5,200 bases of DNA from Candidatus Sabulitectum sp. GTDB taxonomy: Bacteria; Fermentibacterota; Fermentibacteria; Fermentibacterales; Fermentibacteraceae. The stretch lies in NCBI GenBank assembly GCA_023145935.1, contig JAGLDB010000148.1, positions 1 to 5,200 of the forward strand, read 5' to 3'. Positions 1 through 5,195 of the stretch are shown here, one piece after another. The position numbers were made by a program, and so were the translations under genes. The notes beneath the pieces were generated by a model. It searched no databases and was not told the origin of the DNA. It worked only from the letters and a program-made list of their open reading frames with translations. How positions within the stretch are numbered: the stretch's first letter is position 1; each line of letters opens with the position of its first letter.

Positions 1-1124
1 CTGTGATCCCATACAGCAGCAGTCTGAGAAGTAACAGCCCTGGCGACTCCAGACAGCGAAGCGAGACACATCAACCAGAAAAAATAAGGCAGTCTCAATG
101 AAGATGGAAATCTGCTACCTGCAACTTTTCCAATAAGGGCAATTATATTAAAAATCATAACACTTAGAAAAAGAGGATTTGTTGGAGAATCGTAAATTGC
201 CAGGAGAAGTCCGGCAACAGTGGCTATCACGGCAAATATCCCCATATTCCATCTTAGTATTTTGTGGACAACGAGTTGTAGAGCAAGACCGAACTTTTTG
301 TTTTTTACTGCCTTGCCAAATAGAGAGAAAGCCGAACCGATCATCCAGCTTACAATCCTCACCAGGCGATGGTACTGCATTGAGTTGTCCGGTGTAGGTT
401 CAGCAGCAACGGCTCTGGAGTTATAAAGGCAGGTATACCCTTGAATCCTTGTGGAAACTGCGGTTTCGAAATCATCAGCTCTGGCAGCGTTTTGTGGCTG
501 GTAGAGGTTCTTGCGAACTGCGAAAACCGCACCGGTGGCGCCAAGGACAGCGCCGATTTTACTTCCCAGAGCCTTCAGCATCTGTTCATAGCGCCAGTAG
601 ATAGATTCGCATGTAACTGAGTTCAGGCTGTTCTGTTTTGATCCGTCTACGCAACCCACTTCAGGATTGGCGAAAGGCTCTACTAATTCTCTTACAGTGT
701 CAGGACTAAATTGTGTATTCGCATCGGTAAAGATAAGAATCTCACCATTTGCGTTTTTGGATAATTCCACCATTAGTGCTGATTTGCCCATTCGTTCTTC
801 AAATCTGAAGAAGCGGACTCCTCTGTCTGCGAACGAACTAATGATATCATCTGTACTGTCAGTGGAAACATCTGACGCTGCAAGAATTTCGAAACGGCCC
901 GCAGGATAGTCCTGCGCAAGCAGATTCTGGATTCGCTCTCCAATACACTTTTCCTCATTGCGAGCTGCAACCATCACACTGACCATAGGATATTCTTTAA
1001 AAGAAAATCCGTTTTTTTGCGATTTGACAATGCCCAGAAGAAACATGACAAGAGGATATATCACCATGGGCACAAGTATTATGCCCACACATATCCATAT
1101 TGTTTCAACAAGAAATTCTACCAG
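1..1124 (-). CDS. Family 2 membrane glycosyltransferase, 3' end cut by the window edge
   Basis: Likely an inverting GT2 enzyme that transfers sugars from nucleotide-sugar donors at the cytoplasmic face of the inner membrane, in surface or exopolysaccharide synthesis. 374 codons are visible. An N-terminal membrane segment (about 4-33) is followed by the GT-A core: MVAARNEE (51-58), SDVSTDST (84-91, a variant of the usual SDGSTDGT), GKSALM (113-118), the DxD-type FTDANT (132-137, Asp134), GATGAVFAVR (195-204), and ADDFET (216-221) as the likely catalytic-base region. RLVRIV (253-258) follows, then hydrophobic segments about 295-311 and 317-333 and another about 347-360. This layout matches processive-type or poly-GlcNAc-synthase-like GT2 proteins. 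It lies 30 bases downstream of the ligase gene and is surely co-transcribed. The reading frame is open from the ligase stop, but no ATG occurs before residue 20. I chose CTG at 1124 because AAGGAG (1135-1130) lies 5 bases upstream and this start keeps the whole membrane helix. Later alternatives are GTG at 1088 and ATG at 1067, without a good binding site. The acceptor and sugar cannot be told. Confidence 0.9.
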   Translation of the reverse strand, partial: MVEFLVETIWICVGIILVPMVIYPLVMFLLGIVKSQKNGFSFKEYPMVSVMVAARNEEKCIGERIQNLLAQDYPAGRFEILAASDVSTDSTDDIISSFADRGVRFFRFEERMGKSALMVELSKNANGEILIFTDANTQFSPDTVRELVEPFANPEVGCVDGSKQNSLNSVTCESIYWRYEQMLKALGSKIGAVLGATGAVFAVRKNLYQPQNAARADDFETAVSTRIQGYTCLYNSRAVAAEPTPDNSMQYHRLVRIVSWMIGSAFSLFGKAVKNKKFGLALQLVVHKILRWNMGIFAVIATVAGLLLAIYDSPTNPLFLSVMIFNIIALIGKVAGSRFPSSLRLPYFFWLMCLASLSGVARAVTSQTAAVWDH

Positions 1125-1129
1125 AACAA

Positions 1130-1135
1130 CTCCTT
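1130..1135 (-). promoter_or_regulatory. Ribosome binding site that decides the CTG start of the glycosyltransferase
   Basis: The minus strand reads GGGAAGGAG, ending 5 bases before the in-frame CTG at 1124. No comparable Shine-Dalgarno match precedes the later GTG (1088) or ATG (1067) codons. It sits between the ligase stop and the glycosyltransferase start. Confidence 0.65.
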
Positions 1136-1154
1136 CCCGAAAAGCATTCAGGAT

Positions 1155-2618
1155 TTATAGCGAATCCACTTCTTTACCGCAACACGGATAAGCAATGCTT
1201 ATCAAAAGAGCAAAAATGAGCCAGAAAAAAGCTCCTGTCTGCGGCCATTGAGTCAGGTTGTCAAAAAGTTGGTGAGTCCAGAAAGCGGCAAGTCCACAGA
1301 CCAGCCCCATACCCAGAGATTTATCGGTACCGCTTTTAAACAGCTTGAATGAAGTAAAAATGAAAGCCATGATCAAGAGCAACAGAGAAATTGCAGAGAA
1401 CAATCCCCCCTTGTAGGGCATTTCCAGAAAAGTACTGTTCAACCCGCCGAACCTTGTGATCTTTTCTATACTGTCTTCATGCCTTACTTCCCAGAAAGAG
1501 TACAAAGCTGTTCTGCCGTGGTAGAACTCTCGACTTCCCCACCCTACTCCAGTCATGGGAGATTCTTTGATAGAATTCATGAACCCCGTGTAAGTGGTAT
1601 ACCTGTGAAGAAGGCTGGTATCCAGCATCAATGATTTTGTATCGCCAAAGACCGTAAGTTGCCTCTTGAATTCTTCTGCATTAAGCAGAATGGCACCTGT
1701 GAGTATGGAAAAGGCCATAATCGGAACCCATATTTTTTTTCTGTATCTGTAGACGAGATACGCAAAAGTACCAATAGATGCCGAAAGGAATCCACCTCGA
1801 GAGAAGGTAAACAATACATTCTGAAATCCGAGGATGGTTGCTGCGAAAGCAAGGATCTTCCAGCTTTTCTTCTTGAAAAAAAACAAGGACGCAAGCGTTG
1901 TGGGTATCATGAGTTCCAGTACACCGGAATATGGATTGGATCCACCGCCAAAGGAGGAATAAATTCTACCGGCAAGTTCATAGCCTGATGCTCTTTCTCC
2001 TGTAGTATCCAGATTGCCGGCATAGTATTGATACAACCCGTATAGAGACATGAGAATAAGCATAATCGTAAGCATTTTAAGCATTCGATCAAGCCACTTA
2101 CCCCGTCCAAACCAATCGTAAATTACTGGGATCAGGAGAGCAGAAAGATAGATCTTGTTAGCATCTCTGATAATATTGCCGATCAAACTATTTGTGTGGT
2201 GCATGGATATGAACATAGAAACAAGTTGTGCCAGGAACGCTGCAAAAACCAGATAGACGACCCATGGAAAACGAGGGAAGTCTCTATACCCGGCGAGTTT
2301 TACAACAAGATAGAGCAGAAAACAAGACTGAACGGCCATGGTGGCCACTGCGATATAGAACGGCCCGTAATTAAGGGTTATATCTCCATATGTAACTATA
2401 AACGGAAGCAGTAATACCCATGTTCGAGGGTTGGGATTATGGAGTATAAGAAATAACAGCACAGGGGCACCAACAAGCAGAACGAGCACAGGTCTGGGAA
2501 AATTAAAAAAGAAGTAAAAGTAAGCCAGGGTAAGACCCGATGCCAGAACCAGAGTCTTCCAGGATGGTTTGTAGGGTTCCAGCTCTGTTTGTCGGCTGTC
2601 TTCTAAAAGACGAATCAC
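1155..2618 (-). CDS. O-antigen ligase/polymerase (Wzy_C) family membrane protein
   Basis: A 487-residue polytopic inner-membrane protein with about a dozen hydrophobic segments. Family members either ligate lipid-linked glycan to an acceptor or polymerise repeat units on the periplasmic side. Family marks are SNPYSGVLELMIPTTLA (227-243), the FSRGG motif after a membrane helix (272-276), the loop HRYTTYTGFMNSIKESPMTG (338-357) leading into GVGWG (357-361), and NSTFLEMPYKGG (394-405), equivalent to the usual 'HN-x-(Y/F)-L-x-x-x-x-x-G' segment. The position before Asn394 is Leu rather than the His common in ligases, so strict ligase function is uncertain; a polymerase or a divergent transferase is possible. 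The start is GTG at 2618. An in-frame TAA lies at 2624-2622 just upstream, so the gene cannot extend further, and GGGGA (2633-2629) gives a modest ribosome binding site 10 bases away. It is followed after 30 bases by the GT2 gene and preceded by the TPR gene and an intercistronic hairpin. Confidence 0.85.
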   Translation of the reverse strand: MIRLLEDSRQTELEPYKPSWKTLVLASGLTLAYFYFFFNFPRPVLVLLVGAPVLLFLILHNPNPRTWVLLLPFIVTYGDITLNYGPFYIAVATMAVQSCFLLYLVVKLAGYRDFPRFPWVVYLVFAAFLAQLVSMFISMHHTNSLIGNIIRDANKIYLSALLIPVIYDWFGRGKWLDRMLKMLTIMLILMSLYGLYQYYAGNLDTTGERASGYELAGRIYSSFGGGSNPYSGVLELMIPTTLASLFFFKKKSWKILAFAATILGFQNVLFTFSRGGFLSASIGTFAYLVYRYRKKIWVPIMAFSILTGAILLNAEEFKRQLTVFGDTKSLMLDTSLLHRYTTYTGFMNSIKESPMTGVGWGSREFYHGRTALYSFWEVRHEDSIEKITRFGGLNSTFLEMPYKGGLFSAISLLLLIMAFIFTSFKLFKSGTDKSLGMGLVCGLAAFWTHQLFDNLTQWPQTGAFFWLIFALLISIAYPCCGKEVDSL

Positions 2619-2651
2619 TATTTATACATCCCCGCTAATTGTAATTATTCA

Positions 2652-2690
2652 GACTCCGGCTGAAAGGTCTGAAACTCTCCAGCCGGAATC
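2652..2690 (-). terminator. Intercistronic hairpin, weak terminator or processing element
   Basis: Arms GATTCCGGCTG and CAGCCGGAGTC can pair over 11 positions (10 Watson-Crick plus one G-U) around a 17-base loop. The hairpin begins 6 bases after the stop of the TPR gene and ends 33 bases before the ligase start. The sequence after it on the minus strand is A/T-rich but has no run of T, so it is a poor intrinsic terminator. Partial termination, mRNA end protection or processing that lowers ligase and glycosyltransferase output relative to the first gene are all possible. Confidence 0.5.
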
Positions 2691-2696
2691 TCCAGC

Positions 2697-2969
2697 TCAG
2701 TTCAAACCGGTAACAGCAATAGTAACAACATTCGAACTGCGACTCTCCGCAAAAGCAACTAGTCTTCCGGCAAGAGCAGCCTGAGAGTGGGGATCTCTCT
2801 CAACGGCCTCTTCGTAAAGAAGAAACGCAACTTCGAAGTCTCCATCCTCCATGGCATTTCCGGCAAAAGCCAGATAAGCATCCAGAGTGGACGGTATCAC
2901 TGTTTCCGTCACGGAAGCCAGTAGAACCGCAGGAAGAAGCAGCACCATAAGCACCATAGTCTTCTTCAT
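2697..2969 (-). CDS. Small exported TPR-like protein, first gene after the tandem riboswitch
   Basis: A 90-residue protein of no family I can name. Residues 1-18 (MKKTMVLMVLLLPAVLLA) form a typical signal peptide with a likely cut near LLA-S. No lipobox Cys is present, so the product should be periplasmic or secreted. Residues about 29-61 read as a single tetratricopeptide-type helix pair, with the spacing of AFAGNAMEDGDFEVAFLLYEEAVERDP; one TPR alone suggests a partner-binding or capping role. The start is the ATG at 2969: GGAGG (2982-2978) lies 8 bases upstream and the signal peptide begins there. The same frame is open back to an ATG at 3026, but that codon lies inside the second aptamer and would put charged residues ahead of the signal peptide. 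Its place at the head of a ligase-glycosyltransferase transcript suggests a role in polysaccharide assembly or export, but this is inference only. Confidence 0.75.
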   Translation of the reverse strand: MKKTMVLMVLLLPAVLLASVTETVIPSTLDAYLAFAGNAMEDGDFEVAFLLYEEAVERDPHSQAALAGRLVAFAESRSSNVVTIAVTGLN

Positions 2970-2977
2970 AACGAGCA

Positions 2978-3007
2978 CCTCCAATTCCTCCGCGTTTTTC
3001 ATCGGAG
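2978..3007 (-). promoter_or_regulatory. Riboswitch expression platform with helix and ribosome binding site
   Basis: Between the second aptamer and the ATG at 2969, CTCCG (3007-3003) and CGGAG (2992-2988) form a perfect 5-bp inverted repeat with a 10-base loop. The true Shine-Dalgarno, GGAGG (2982-2978), lies just downstream and could alternatively pair with the same CTCC. No T-run follows any stem here, so ligand control is more likely to act on translation start than on transcription termination. The switching mechanism is inferred, not shown. Confidence 0.5.
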
Positions 3008-3010
3008 CGT

Positions 3011-3088
3011 CAGGTAACCCGGCCATCCTTCCCCTTACAGGGTTAGGACCCGTGGGCTTTGCGTCCCGGAATTTCTTCCGGTTTGCGA
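3011..3088 (-). promoter_or_regulatory. Class I cyclic-di-GMP (GEMM-I) riboswitch aptamer, promoter-distal copy
   Basis: Senses the second messenger cyclic di-GMP in the leader of the downstream mRNA. Core order on the minus strand: GCAAACC (3086-3080); a hairpin CCGGAA-GAAA-TTCCGG capped by a canonical GNRA tetraloop; GGGACGCAAAGC; then CGGGTCCTAA opening the receptor-type hairpin; a short distal arm CCCT-GTA-AGGG; and GGATGGCCGGGTTACC closing the fold (GGTTACC at 3019-3013). These are the hallmark GEMM-I elements, and the tetraloop is expected to dock on the receptor in the second hairpin. The base before CAAACC is G, which I take as the base that is A in cGAMP-sensing variants, so cyclic di-GMP is the expected ligand. 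The 3' end lies about 40 bases before the start of the TPR gene. Exact outer helix ends were not resolved. Confidence 0.9.
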
Positions 3089-3094
3089 TTTACA

Positions 3095-3180
3095 ACGGTA
3101 ACCCGGCCATCCTTCCTGTTTCCCCGGAACAGGTTAGGACCCGTAGCTTTGCGTCCCGGAATTTCTTCCGGTTTGCCAGA
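3095..3180 (-). promoter_or_regulatory. Class I cyclic-di-GMP (GEMM-I) riboswitch aptamer, promoter-proximal copy
   Basis: The first of two aptamers in the same leader, separated from the second by about ten bases. It holds the same ordered elements: GCAAACC (3176-3170), CCGGAA-GAAA-TTCCGG hairpin, GGGACGCAAAGC, CGGGTCCTAA, and GGATGGCCGGGTTACC (ending with GGTTACC, 3103-3097). The first 31 bases and the closing 20 bases of the core are identical to the second copy. They differ mainly in the distal arm of the second hairpin, which here is CCTGTT/AACAGG, longer than in the other copy. The predicted transcript starts only a few bases upstream. Tandem GEMM-I aptamers are known in other bacteria and are expected to sharpen or broaden the response to cyclic di-GMP. 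Confidence 0.9.
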
Positions 3181-3200
3181 CGGTGCTCACCGCCTATTGG

Positions 3201-3229
3201 AGTATGTTTGAAATCAGCTTCTGAGTAAA
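3201..3229 (-). promoter_or_regulatory. Predicted sigma-70-type promoter of the riboswitch operon
   Basis: TTTACT (3229-3224) and CATACT (3206-3201) are separated by 17 bases; each matches the -35/-10 consensus at 4 of 6 positions. Transcription would start near 3192-3196, directly upstream of the first aptamer, where a riboswitch leader should begin. The other promoter in this window uses the same TTTACT hexamer. It is a weak match on sequence alone; position is the main support. Confidence 0.5.
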
Positions 3230-3230
3230 G

Positions 3231-3255
3231 GGGCGGTGGTCAGTGACCACCGCCC
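3231..3255 (-). terminator. Strong GC-rich hairpin ending the propeller gene
   Basis: GGGCGGTGGTCA and TGACCACCGCCC form a perfect 12-bp inverted repeat around a single central base (in practice a 10-bp stem with a 5-base loop). It begins 23 bases after the stop codon at 3279. The minus strand continues as CCTTTACTC, so the T-run is short and termination may be incomplete or need Rho. The stem abuts the -35 hexamer of the next promoter. The palindrome would also form a hairpin in plus-strand transcripts, but no plus-strand gene is present. Confidence 0.7.
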
Positions 3256-3278
3256 TCTGTCGAAACTACATTTGAAAT

Positions 3279-5090
3279 CTATCTGATAACAACAAGTTTT
3301 TCAGTAGAACTGAATTCTCCTGCATTCATCCGGATGAAATAGGCACCCGGTGACATGCTGTCAAGAGTTACCTGGTATGATCCAGCTTCAAGGTTTTCAG
3401 AAGAATGACTGTGAACAATTCTTCCGGAAACATCGAAAACATCCAGCTTAACTCTTCCACCCACTGGGATACTGAAGCTGATCACAGGGGCAACACTGCA
3501 TGGATTTGCAGAGACTATGCCGAATGTATACTGTTCAACTGCTTCAGCACCGTGTTCGATGCTTACAAAAGTCCAGCTGATTGTTATGTCTTCCAGAACC
3601 GGTAGATCAGTGACATCATCAGTGTGAAGCAAGGCTCTGTACTGTATGAAGTCATCCCCTGACGTGGTGTAGGGAGACAGTGAGCCAGGTGAGGTTATGT
3701 CTGAAGACCATGCACCCATATCAGCAGAATCATCTGAACTTCTTACCTGGAATTCAACTGAATTGTTACCGGTTGTGGTTGCAGTCCAGTCAATGGATGT
3801 CCAGCCTGCATCCTCCTGAGCATCAAGAATGGATGATTCTACAACGCCATTGCCTACAAGGAGGTCGTGCCACGCTACTTCATCGTAACCACTTTGATTT
3901 ACCACAGCATCCATGATGCCGTCCTGATTGATATCAAAGGCACCAATGAACATGGTAAGAGGGTTAGCGACAGGCGAACTGTAGACTACATGCTCAGTCC
4001 AAGATGTTCCGGTTCCATCGTTCTCGTACCAGATAGCTCCGGTAAAGGTGGCGCTGTAACCACAAACCATCACATCAGAGTCACCATCATCATCGATGTC
4101 AGCAGTATTTGCCATCCAGGGGAAATCAAAAACAGCGATGGTGTGTCTTGTCCAGGATGTGCCGATAAGATCAGAGTTCTCGAACCAGCAGAGACTGTCA
4201 CCACTGCCGCATGGAGCCACTATATCTATGAATGTGTCCCCGTTGAAATCGTTGAAACGGCCTCCTCGGGAGCCATCGAATGAACCGCTGACAGTATGGC
4301 GGGTCCATGCATTTCCAATGCCTTCGTTCTCGTACCAGCAGAGTGAGTCTGCGGTATAAAGGCCTACAACGATATCGATATCACCATCGTAGTCAAGATC
4401 CATGGCATCATCTATTCGGGGACCGTCTCCGGTACCTATGTCGTGCGCGATCCAGGTGGTTCCTGTGCCATCATTCTGATACCAGCGAAACCAGTCATCG
4501 CTGTATGAGGCAATAATTACATCGTTGTAGCCATCATCATCCATGTCTCTTACAACTACACCCCTGCAACCGTCACAAAAGGTTTCGATGTCGTGCTGTG
4601 CCCAGCCGCCACCAGTGCCGTCGTTTTCGTGCCAGGAGACACGATCACCAGTACCGGAGCCATAATAGCCAACCACCGCATCCATATCCAGATCATTGTC
4701 CATATCAGCGAGAACAACCCTTGAAGGTGAGTTTCCAGCACCGATGTGATGAGTTTCCCAGGAAAAGCCCTCTCCGTCCAGATTCTCGTACCATAACAGA
4801 GAATCCGCAGAGTACAGACCAACAAGAAGATCCATATCACCATCGCCATCGATGTCTGCGCAATCTGTCCAGCGGGCAGCATCGGCAAAATCATCTACCA
4901 TGTGTCTAAGGCTGAGAGCAGCCTCGCCTACCACGGAAAAATCCACGCCGCTGCTGAAATCAAAAGCAGTACCAAAAGTGGTTACAGGCCCTGGTATGCC
5001 AGGTCCCGCAGACCAATCTGTCTGGGTTTCGGTTCCGTCAGCGAAGCAGAGCCCCGCAGACACCACCAGTAAAAGTACAAAAAGTTTCAT
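3279..5090 (-). CDS. Secreted FG-GAP/VCBS seven-repeat propeller protein with C-terminal sorting-type tail
   Basis: A 603-residue exported protein. Residues 1-18 form a signal peptide (MKLFVLLLVVSAGLCFA, cut near CFA-D). Seven repeats of about 50 residues each carry an Asp-rich calcium-type loop (D-x-D-x-D-G-x-x-D) starting at Asp79, 129, 182, 231, 281, 331 and 386. Most are followed by a 'DSL-x-WYEN-x-GTG-x-SW-x-x-H' strand pattern. This is the FG-GAP/VCBS class, and seven units imply a closed seven-bladed propeller (about 70-410), usually a ligand-binding or adhesion scaffold rather than an enzyme. A beta-sandwich follows (about 418-506, with FIQYRALL and PVLEDITISW). Residues about 523-603 resemble Por-secretion/FlgD-like tails (VKLDVFDVSGRIV, SPGAYFIRM, TEKLVVIR), which suggests type IX-like export or surface anchoring. 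The start at 5090 is set by GGGAGG 7 bases upstream and by the signal peptide; the same-frame ATG at 5165 overlaps the promoter. The binding target is unknown. Confidence 0.88.
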   Translation of the reverse strand: MKLFVLLLVVSAGLCFADGTETQTDWSAGPGIPGPVTTFGTAFDFSSGVDFSVVGEAALSLRHMVDDFADAARWTDCADIDGDGDMDLLVGLYSADSLLWYENLDGEGFSWETHHIGAGNSPSRVVLADMDNDLDMDAVVGYYGSGTGDRVSWHENDGTGGGWAQHDIETFCDGCRGVVVRDMDDDGYNDVIIASYSDDWFRWYQNDGTGTTWIAHDIGTGDGPRIDDAMDLDYDGDIDIVVGLYTADSLCWYENEGIGNAWTRHTVSGSFDGSRGGRFNDFNGDTFIDIVAPCGSGDSLCWFENSDLIGTSWTRHTIAVFDFPWMANTADIDDDGDSDVMVCGYSATFTGAIWYENDGTGTSWTEHVVYSSPVANPLTMFIGAFDINQDGIMDAVVNQSGYDEVAWHDLLVGNGVVESSILDAQEDAGWTSIDWTATTTGNNSVEFQVRSSDDSADMGAWSSDITSPGSLSPYTTSGDDFIQYRALLHTDDVTDLPVLEDITISWTFVSIEHGAEAVEQYTFGIVSANPCSVAPVISFSIPVGGRVKLDVFDVSGRIVHSHSSENLEAGSYQVTLDSMSPGAYFIRMNAGEFSSTEKLVVIR

Positions 5091-5122
5091 GGAAATCCTC
5101 CCTCTTTTCTTGACCATCCCAG

Positions 5123-5144
5123 GGCGCAGTGTCAGTGATGCGCC
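5123..5144 (-). promoter_or_regulatory. Leader hairpin upstream of the propeller gene
   Basis: GGCGCA and TGCGCC form a perfect 6-bp inverted repeat with a 10-base loop in the predicted 5' untranslated leader, about 30 bases before the ribosome binding site. It could stabilise the mRNA or serve as a binding site. No known riboswitch motif was recognised here. Confidence 0.35.
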
Positions 5145-5148
5145 GCAG

Positions 5149-5160
5149 TTCTGTACAGAA
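5149..5160. promoter_or_regulatory. Perfect 12-bp palindrome at the predicted transcription start
   Basis: TTCTGTACAGAA is its own reverse complement. It lies 5 bases downstream of the predicted -10 box, overlapping the likely +1, which is a typical place for a dimeric repressor operator. The binding protein is unknown, and a 12-bp palindrome can also occur by chance. Confidence 0.4.
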
Positions 5161-5165
5161 GTCAT

Positions 5166-5195
5166 ATTCTATGCTCTGCCAATATTTTCAGTAAA
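5166..5195 (-). promoter_or_regulatory. Predicted promoter of the propeller gene
   Basis: TTTACT (5195-5190) and TAGAAT (5171-5166; 5 of 6 matches to the -10 consensus) are 18 bases apart. The start would fall near 5159, giving a leader of about 70 bases before the ATG at 5090. Because the ATG at 5165 would lie upstream of this start, it cannot be the translation start if the promoter is real. Confidence 0.5.

Noticed and set aside
1118..1147. Nine-residue mini-frame (ATG at 1147) ending over the CTG start
   Set aside because: It could couple translation, but it has no ribosome binding site of its own and the length is within chance.
958..1191. 77-codon plus-strand open frame over the ligase-glycosyltransferase junction
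   Set aside because: The minus-strand frame here encodes clear GT2 motifs; the plus frame shows no family pattern or ribosome binding site.
2618..2629. Three-codon frame ATG-TAT-AAA-TAG overlapping the GTG start of the ligase by one base
   Set aside because: The GGGG in front is directly adjacent to the ATG and so too close to initiate there; treated as coincidence.
3011..3180. cGAMP-sensing GEMM variant
   Set aside because: Both copies have G rather than A before CAAACC, at what I take to be the ligand-discriminating position; the numbering was from memory, so binding tests would settle it.
2887..3228. 113-codon plus-strand frame across the aptamers with an internally repeated peptide
   Set aside because: The repeat in the peptide is just the two aptamers read on the wrong strand; RNA structure explains the sequence.
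3208..3279. Direct repeat TTTGAAATC at 3208-3216 and 3271-3279
   Set aside because: Nine bases, partly in coding sequence, with no flanking similarity or mobile-element features.
3867..4283. 138-codon open frame on the plus strand
   Set aside because: It lies wholly opposite the repeat-rich propeller gene and its product has no recognisable domain or binding site; such antisense frames are expected opposite Asp/Gly-rich repeats.
5042..5090. Possible lipoprotein signal (AGLC) in the propeller protein
   Set aside because: The residue before Cys is Leu, not the small residue required by typical lipoboxes; ordinary signal peptidase cleavage after FA fits better.
5091..5165. N-terminal extension of the propeller protein to the ATG at 5165
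   Set aside because: No ribosome binding site, it overlaps the predicted promoter, and it would place charged residues ahead of a clear signal peptide.
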